Below, in pieces: positions 6,247-10,484 of a stretch of DNA of 10,484 bases (position 1 is its first letter; each line of letters opens with the position of its first letter). The DNA comes from Rhodocyclaceae bacterium (GTDB taxonomy: Bacteria; Pseudomonadota; Gammaproteobacteria; Burkholderiales; Rhodocyclaceae). Under the pieces are notes generated by a model that saw nothing but the letters and a program-made list of their open reading frames with translations, was not told the origin of the DNA and ran no database searches. Location of the stretch: NCBI GenBank assembly GCA_025361105.1, contig JANYAW010000123.1, positions 1 to 10,484 on the forward strand, written 5' to 3'. The translations under genes were made by a program, and so were the position numbers.

Positions 6247-6941
6247 TGTTGCGCGCGCGCGGCTTCAGCCTGGCTGAGATGATGATCGTTGTGGCAATTG
6301 CTGCAGTATTGCTCTCGGTTGCGCTGCCCTCATTGAATAACTCGATTATTGGTGTACGTGCCAAAGGGGTTGCAGAGTCTATTCACGCCGGTTTGCTCAG
6401 AGCCCGCGCCGAAGCGATTAAACGTAATTCGCCGATGCGTTTTCAGATGGTATCGACGCTCGATAGTAGCCCGGTGTGCACCTACAGCGCCACCCAGCGA
6501 TTTTGGGTAGTAACCCAATATACCGATGCCAATAGTCGAGGGCAGGCGGTTGGCAAGTGTCATATTGATCCTTACTTCCCGGCTGATCAGGGCGAGCCAT
6601 GTCCAACTGGCAGCGTTACTGCCTGTGCGACCGATCCTTTCATTGCATTCAAGAGCCAGACCGAATCCGCTACCAATGTTGATGTCGTTGCGAGCCCAAC
6701 CATGACGGGCTCTGCTTTCATTGTCACCTATGGACCCTTGGGACAGCTTTTGAACAATCTGGAGGGTAACAAGCCGGCCGCCGTGGGTAACGTTGTCTAT
6801 ACCGTTAATGTCTGCCCAAACACTGGAAATACGGTGGCCTGTACCGGTACCGGACGAAAATGGCGAGTACAAATAAATGCCAACGGCGGGGTGCTGCTTT
6901 GCGACCCCAATGCGACTGATTCAATGGCGTGCCCGACATGA
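6246..6941 (+). CDS. Minor pilin of the FimT/FimU (GspH) family
   Basis: 231 aa. The leader MLRARG (6 residues) is cut before FSLAEMMIVVAIAAVLLSVA; Glu at mature +5 is present. The next segment, LPSLNNSI...AESIHAGLLRARAEAIKRNS, matches the GspH/FimT pattern (helix ending in RxEAIKRN). A long beta-rich domain with several cysteines follows, and the C-terminus (GRKWRVQINANGGVLLCDPN) has the glycine/cysteine-containing end usual for FimT/FimU. It belongs to the priming complex at the pilus tip. The start at 6246 overlaps the pilE stop by 1 nt and has GGAG at 6235-6238. FimT and FimU cannot be told apart safely here; position before pilV favours the fimU-like slot. Confidence 0.88.
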   Translation: MLRARGFSLAEMMIVVAIAAVLLSVALPSLNNSIIGVRAKGVAESIHAGLLRARAEAIKRNSPMRFQMVSTLDSSPVCTYSATQRFWVVTQYTDANSRGQAVGKCHIDPYFPADQGEPCPTGSVTACATDPFIAFKSQTESATNVDVVASPTMTGSAFIVTYGPLGQLLNNLEGNKPAAVGNVVYTVNVCPNTGNTVACTGTGRKWRVQINANGGVLLCDPNATDSMACPT

Positions 6942-7429
6942 AGATGCGCTCATTTCGTACCAAGCAATCTGGTTCCTTCATCATCGAGGCCTTGATTAGC
7001 CTGGTGTTATTTTCCGTTGGCATCATTTCGCTGATGGGCTTGTCGATTCAAGCACTCAATCAGACCGGCCAATCAAAAGCGCGCAATGACGCAAGCTATG
7101 TGAGCGGTGAGCTGATTGCCGAAATGTGGGTGCGTTCGGCGGTGGATATTGGTGGGCAGACCACGGAAGATTGCACGACCTCAACCAGTTGGACTTGCCG
7201 GGTAAAAAGTCAGATCCCGACAGCTACGCCAAAGGTCTATTTCAGTAGCTGTACCTGCGATGCGGCGACCCTGGCATGCTCTGGCGCACCTGCCGCGCAG
7301 ACAGGGAATTCCGTCACGGTGGTAAATCAATCGCCAGTAACCGTTTGTGTTTTCTGGACTGACCGCAAGGAAGATACCGGATCGCCTCCGCACATGTTCC
7401 AAACCAGCGGCATGATTACGCACAACTAA
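6938..7429 (+). CDS. pilV: Minor pilin PilV
   Basis: 163 aa. The leader MKMRSFRTKQSG (12 residues) ends in Gly, followed by SFIIEALISLVLFSVGIISL. Glu is at mature +5 but +1 is Ser, not the usual Phe. The segment LMGLSIQALNQTGQSKARNDASYVSGELIAEMW is typical of PilV. Six cysteines (C79, C87, C105, C107, C114, C137) suggest disulfides in the head. The ATG at 6938 forms an ATGA overlap with the fimT stop and gives the best leader; GTG 6929 and ATG 6944 are alternatives. It lies between fimT/U and pilW, the conserved order for minor pilins that prime pilus assembly and carry PilY1. Confidence 0.88.
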   Translation: MKMRSFRTKQSGSFIIEALISLVLFSVGIISLMGLSIQALNQTGQSKARNDASYVSGELIAEMWVRSAVDIGGQTTEDCTTSTSWTCRVKSQIPTATPKVYFSSCTCDAATLACSGAPAAQTGNSVTVVNQSPVTVCVFWTDRKEDTGSPPHMFQTSGMITHN

Positions 7430-8424
7430 TGGATTCCAAAATGCGCCATCAGCGGGGATTTAATTTGGTCGAATTGTTGGTCGGTATGGCGATCAGTTTG
7501 ATGGGCTTGGCAGCGGTCGGCACAATGATGATGACGTTTTCGCAAAAGCGCGCCAGCATTACCCAATCTCTCGCTGCCCAGGATAACGGGGTCATGGCTT
7601 TGTATCGAATTGAGCGTGATATCTCCCAGGCAGGATATGGTTTGATGGGCTTGCAGGGATGTGCTTCGATTACCAATGGGGCAAGTACATTGATGCCCTA
7701 TCCGGTGGCAATCGTTACGGATAACTTAAATCCAAGCACCGTATCGGACAGCATCACCGTTCAGTATGGCGGCGGCGGCACTGGATCCGGTGTGCCAGCA
7801 GCGGAACTAAACAGCATTGCGGCAGCCGATACCTACAACGTGAAATCCTCCGCAGGATTTGCGCTCGGCGAGTACGTTATCGCGACCACGGACTGTGTCT
7901 TGCGTCAGGTGTCCGTAGCGCCTGTGGTCGGTGCCGGAGTCATTAAATTTTCACCGACTACCCTGGCCAGTGTTGGTAGTAAAGGTTATCTCTCCGATTT
8001 GGGTAATGTGTTTGTCAGCCGTCAATATCAGGTCTCCACCGCCAACAATGCATTACAGGTTTCAGAAATGGGCGCAGCGGCCAATAATCTGGTCGACGAA
8101 ATCATTTTTCTAAAAGCGCAATATGGGCTGGCTGGCAGCGTCACCGGAACCACCGTATCCAGCTGGGCAGACGGTACAAATTTCACCATTGCCGGCACCA
8201 ATTCCAAGCAAATCATCGCCGTGCGTGTTGGTGTCGTGGCGCGTAGCGCATTGCGCGAGAGTGCGGCGATTGAACAGCCCGCCGCACTGACCGTGCTGCC
8301 TGCCATCGTTGATTCAGGGATCACCATTGGCGCGGCGGCGACCTATACCGTACCCGACACGCGCTATCGCTATCGTGCTTATTCCACGATCATCCCATTG
8401 AGAAACGTCATATGGACGCGTTGA
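7429..8424 (+). CDS. pilW: Minor pilin PilW
   Basis: 331 aa. The leader MDSKMRHQRG (10 residues) is cut before FNLVELLVGMAISLMGLAAV, with Glu at mature +5. The hydrophobic helix is followed by ALYRIERDISQAGYGLMGLQ, the PilW signature region (RxxRDIxxAGY), and then a large beta-rich C-terminal domain. Size and position are as expected for PilW. ATG 7429 overlaps the pilV stop by one base; ATG 7441 would shorten the leader to 6 residues and is also possible. No ribosome site is clear for either, so coupling to pilV is likely. The 3' end overlaps pilX by 13 nt. Known role of the family: minor pilin in the tip complex that links PilV, PilX and PilY1. Confidence 0.88.
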   Translation: MDSKMRHQRGFNLVELLVGMAISLMGLAAVGTMMMTFSQKRASITQSLAAQDNGVMALYRIERDISQAGYGLMGLQGCASITNGASTLMPYPVAIVTDNLNPSTVSDSITVQYGGGGTGSGVPAAELNSIAAADTYNVKSSAGFALGEYVIATTDCVLRQVSVAPVVGAGVIKFSPTTLASVGSKGYLSDLGNVFVSRQYQVSTANNALQVSEMGAAANNLVDEIIFLKAQYGLAGSVTGTTVSSWADGTNFTIAGTNSKQIIAVRVGVVARSALRESAAIEQPAALTVLPAIVDSGITIGAAATYTVPDTRYRYRAYSTIIPLRNVIWTR

Positions 8425-9143
8425 ATATGAGTGTTAAGCCCCGGTCGGCAAAACATCAGCAGGGTTTCGTGCTGGTTGTCACGCTTTTGGTGATGGTCAT
8501 CATCACCCTGTCATCCGTCGCCATGATAGTTGCCATGCGGGCGGGAATTTCCGCCTCTGGCAACATCGCCTTCAGACAGGCGGCGACGCGTACCGCCGAC
8601 GTGGGTGTGGATCAAGCGTTCCAGAATACGGCAGCCAATTTCACAGCCACTGCTTTAGCAGCGAACCCGAACGGGCTGGATGTCGACAATGCCAGTGGCA
8701 GTTATCGCTATTACGCGACGGTGAATGGTGTCGCAAAGAAATCCGATGCGTCGACCTTTCCACTTGCTGGAGGCTGCACCAAGGATGGCAGCACGACTTT
8801 TTCGCCCGAAAATTATCGATTCAATGCAGTCGACGGTAATGGTCTTCCAGTCGCAGTGAATGACGGCGAGGGTAATCCCTGTGCAATTCAAAGCACCAGC
8901 ACCCCTTCCGGGTATTCCCTGTTCTACGTCGTGCATCGCATGGCGGAGACTACCGGTTCCTGCGGAACCACCTCAACCGGTTGTTCGCGTGTGTCGCTTG
9001 ACGGGGGCAACAAACCCGGATGTTCGGTAGATGCAGCCAGCGTCGATTATTGCGGCAGCACATCCTATGTCTATTACCGGATCACAGTCAAAGTCGCCGG
9101 ACCACGGCAGAACAATCGTTACATTCAAGCCTTCGTCTACTGA
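8412..9143 (+). CDS. pilX: Minor pilin-like protein PilX
   Basis: 243 aa from 8412, or 238 aa from the alternative ATG at 8427. The N-terminus KHQQG/FVLVVTLLVMVIITLSSVAM is the PilX_N pattern: a prepilin-like Gly followed by a hydrophobic helix, but with Val where most pilins have Glu at +5. MRAGISASGNIAFRQAATRTADVGVDQAFQ is also typical. The C-terminal part has several cysteines and ends in RQNNRYIQAFVY. Lack of Glu5 is usual for this family and fits a tip-located subunit that does not need the salt bridge to a preceding pilin. The start at 8412 has GAG at 8400-8402 and overlaps pilW; 8427 has no ribosome site. pilY1 follows after 32 nt. Confidence 0.85.
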   Translation: MDALNMSVKPRSAKHQQGFVLVVTLLVMVIITLSSVAMIVAMRAGISASGNIAFRQAATRTADVGVDQAFQNTAANFTATALAANPNGLDVDNASGSYRYYATVNGVAKKSDASTFPLAGGCTKDGSTTFSPENYRFNAVDGNGLPVAVNDGEGNPCAIQSTSTPSGYSLFYVVHRMAETTGSCGTTSTGCSRVSLDGGNKPGCSVDAASVDYCGSTSYVYYRITVKVAGPRQNNRYIQAFVY

Positions 9144-9163
9144 CGACAGGCCAGCATCACTCA

Positions 9164-9171
9164 AGAGGTGA
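9164..9171 (+). promoter_or_regulatory. Strong ribosome-binding site of pilY1
   Basis: AGAGGTGA lies 4 nt before the ATG at 9176 and is close to the full anti-16S match. It is the strongest such site in the pilin operon, in contrast to the coupled genes upstream, which suggests that PilY1 is translated independently. Confidence 0.75.
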
Positions 9172-9175
9172 GCCT

Positions 9176-10484
9176 ATGAAAACCATTCCATTTCGTCGCG
9201 TTGTTGCCTGGGTTGTGATGACCTCGCTAGTCATGACGCAAACGACGCAAGTCGCAGCCTTGACCTTGTCGACGACGCCGCTTGCCGCAACCACGACTTC
9301 GGTAGTGCGTCCCAATCTGATGTATGTGCTGGATGACTCCGGTTCGATGGGCTGGGACTACACACCGGATTACGTCAATGACACCGCAGCGGGCAATGAC
9401 CTGACAGGTGGTGCTGGTGACGGCGTGAAAGCCACCATCGGTGCAGGAAAAGTTCTCACAATTGTTGCATCCTCCCCGCCATTCAACTCGGCGTACAACC
9501 TTGGCGTACCGGCGGTCGTAATTCAAGGTGGCGGCGGCACTGGTGCGACCGCGACAGCCACTTTGGCGGCAAATAAAACCGTTTCCTCAATCACTGTCAC
9601 CAGTGGCGGTACTGGCTACACCTCGGTGCCCTACGTGACGCTGGTTGGCGGTCTGCCGGGCGCGACCTGGGGCGCATGTTGGGGTACGACTGCCGCTAAT
9701 GCCGGTGGCATTCCGAACGACACGATTTCTCCAAGCAGTTGCACGACAACGACACAGCCGCCGTATTCGTCCGCTGCGTTCAACTATCAATATTACGATC
9801 CCGCAGTGCGTTACGAACAACCACTACAAGCCAACAACACGCGCTATGGCAGTGTATTGGGAACGGCCAGCAATTGGACTGCTGCCAAGTCTGACGGCTT
9901 TGCCGGAACGGGTTCCACCAATTTGACCTCCGCATGGCCGCATGAAGTCTGGTGTAACACCGCTACCCCTCTCCCCGTGCCGAGCGCGGCGAATATCGCG
10001 ACGCACTTGCAGTGCAAGGAAAACGCCGACAGCACCAATAACAACATGTACCCCAACGCGACCTATACCTTCCGCAAGACCTATAACGGCGCGGCTTCTT
10101 ACTTCACGATGAGTCCGTCGGAATTCTGTACCGACGATACGTATACCAATTGCATACGTTCAACGACTGCCCAGGTAGTTGGTGGCGTGGTTTTCAATAT
10201 TCCGGCGAACTACCGCTGGTGTTCCTTCTACAACCCGCTGACGCACGCTTTTGGCAATTGCCAGGGTCGTCGCGATTTAAGTCATTACATTCCAAACTAC
10301 CTTGGTGGTTGGGTCAGCTCGGGGGCGGCAGGAGTACAGGCCACTGCCAGCATGACGATCAATTCGGTGGTCAGCGGCCAGTCCTTGACAGGTCTCACGA
10401 TTGGCGGCGTCGACGTTGTCGGTGGACAAAGTTTTCTTGCCGGCGTAGCCAGTACCACGACGACGATTGCGAGCGCCGTTTGCA
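9176..10484 (+). CDS. pilY1: PilY1-type pilus tip adhesin, N-terminal part (cut by window end)
   Basis: The frame is open from 9176 for 436 codons to the window edge; PilY1 proteins are usually above 1000 aa, so much of the gene lies outside. Residues 1-28 form a signal peptide (KTIPFRRVV, then a hydrophobic stretch to QVAA). RPNLMYVLDDSGSMGWDY (46-62) is the PilY1 von Willebrand A-like start, with a MIDAS DxSxS motif at D53, S55, S57. FNYQYYDPAVRYEQP (202-216) is the conserved continuation. Between them, residues about 91-168 hold two tandem glycine-rich units, and another repeat-like module begins at about 388. Family role: calcium-binding, C-terminal beta-propeller tip protein exported with PilVWX, needed for pilus extension and adhesion. 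It sits 32 nt after pilX. The propeller cannot be seen here. Confidence 0.9.
   Translation, partial: MKTIPFRRVVAWVVMTSLVMTQTTQVAALTLSTTPLAATTTSVVRPNLMYVLDDSGSMGWDYTPDYVNDTAAGNDLTGGAGDGVKATIGAGKVLTIVASSPPFNSAYNLGVPAVVIQGGGGTGATATATLAANKTVSSITVTSGGTGYTSVPYVTLVGGLPGATWGACWGTTAANAGGIPNDTISPSSCTTTTQPPYSSAAFNYQYYDPAVRYEQPLQANNTRYGSVLGTASNWTAAKSDGFAGTGSTNLTSAWPHEVWCNTATPLPVPSAANIATHLQCKENADSTNNNMYPNATYTFRKTYNGAASYFTMSPSEFCTDDTYTNCIRSTTAQVVGGVVFNIPANYRWCSFYNPLTHAFGNCQGRRDLSHYIPNYLGGWVSSGAAGVQATASMTINSVVSGQSLTGLTIGGVDVVGGQSFLAGVASTTTTIASAVC
9446..9679 (+). repeat. Two tandem glycine-rich beta-type units inside PilY1
   Basis: Unit 1 covers residues about 91-130 (VLTIVASS...YNLGVPAVVIQGGGGTGATATAT) and unit 2 residues about 136-168 (VSSITVTSGGTGYTSVPYVT, then LVGGLPGATWGAC). 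They align as V-x-x-I-x-V...Y-x-x-x-P-x-V-x-[IL]-x-G-G-x-x-GAT. This resembles the GGSGYTSAPTVTI...GGGTGATATA repeats common in phage and surface proteins. Assignment is from the visible pattern only. Confidence 0.65.

Noticed and set aside
6330..6872. Minus-strand open frame (180 codons) opposite fimT/U
   Set aside because: It is a shadow frame with no domain, opposite a clear pilin gene.

Overview
The window looks like a chromosomal segment of a Gram-negative proteobacterium, most likely a betaproteobacterium. The reasons are moderate to slightly high GC, the DUF502–aspS–nudB gene order (from general knowledge of betaproteobacterial genomes), a proteobacterial AspRS, and a complete minor-pilin set ending in a PilY1-type adhesin. 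All intact genes lie on the + strand. The species cannot be told from the sequence.

Left edge (1-384): a broken DUF502-family membrane protein gene. The C-terminal part reads on the + strand up to a stop at 336-338. The central part of the same family reads on the - strand from 150 back to base 1. The two meet at a 10-bp palindrome (151-160), so the gene is interrupted by an inversion, either real or an assembly/amplification chimera.

Housekeeping block (385-3527): aspS (probably a non-discriminating AspRS), then a secreted guanyl-specific RNase (RNase Sa/T1 fold, catalytic residues present) with a barstar-type inhibitor 5 nt downstream, then nudB of folate synthesis. The RNase/inhibitor pair sits between two genes that are direct neighbours in E. 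coli.

Signalling block (3541-5591): a NarX/UhpB-type membrane histidine kinase and a NarL/LuxR-type response regulator that overlap by 4 nt (GTGA). They follow nudB closely and probably share its transcript.

Intergenic 5592-5814: a repeat-rich spacer with a 22-nt imperfect direct repeat, an 8-bp perfect dyad, a 12-nt exact direct repeat at its two ends, and a sigma-54-like -24/-12 element ahead of the pilin genes.

Type IV pilus minor-pilin operon (5815 to window end): pilE, fimT/fimU, pilV, pilW, pilX and pilY1 (cut by the window end). The first five overlap by 1-13 nt, so they are very likely translationally coupled. They would form the priming tip of a type IV pilus carrying PilY1. Two details stand out. 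pilE is first rather than last in the operon. PilY1 carries two tandem glycine-rich beta-type repeats inserted just after its metal-binding DxSxS motif, plus a second repeat-like module at the window end.

I see no CRISPR array, insertion sequence, RNA gene or clear defence system. The nearest to unusual biology are the disrupted DUF502 gene, the RNase/barstar pair and the modular PilY1.
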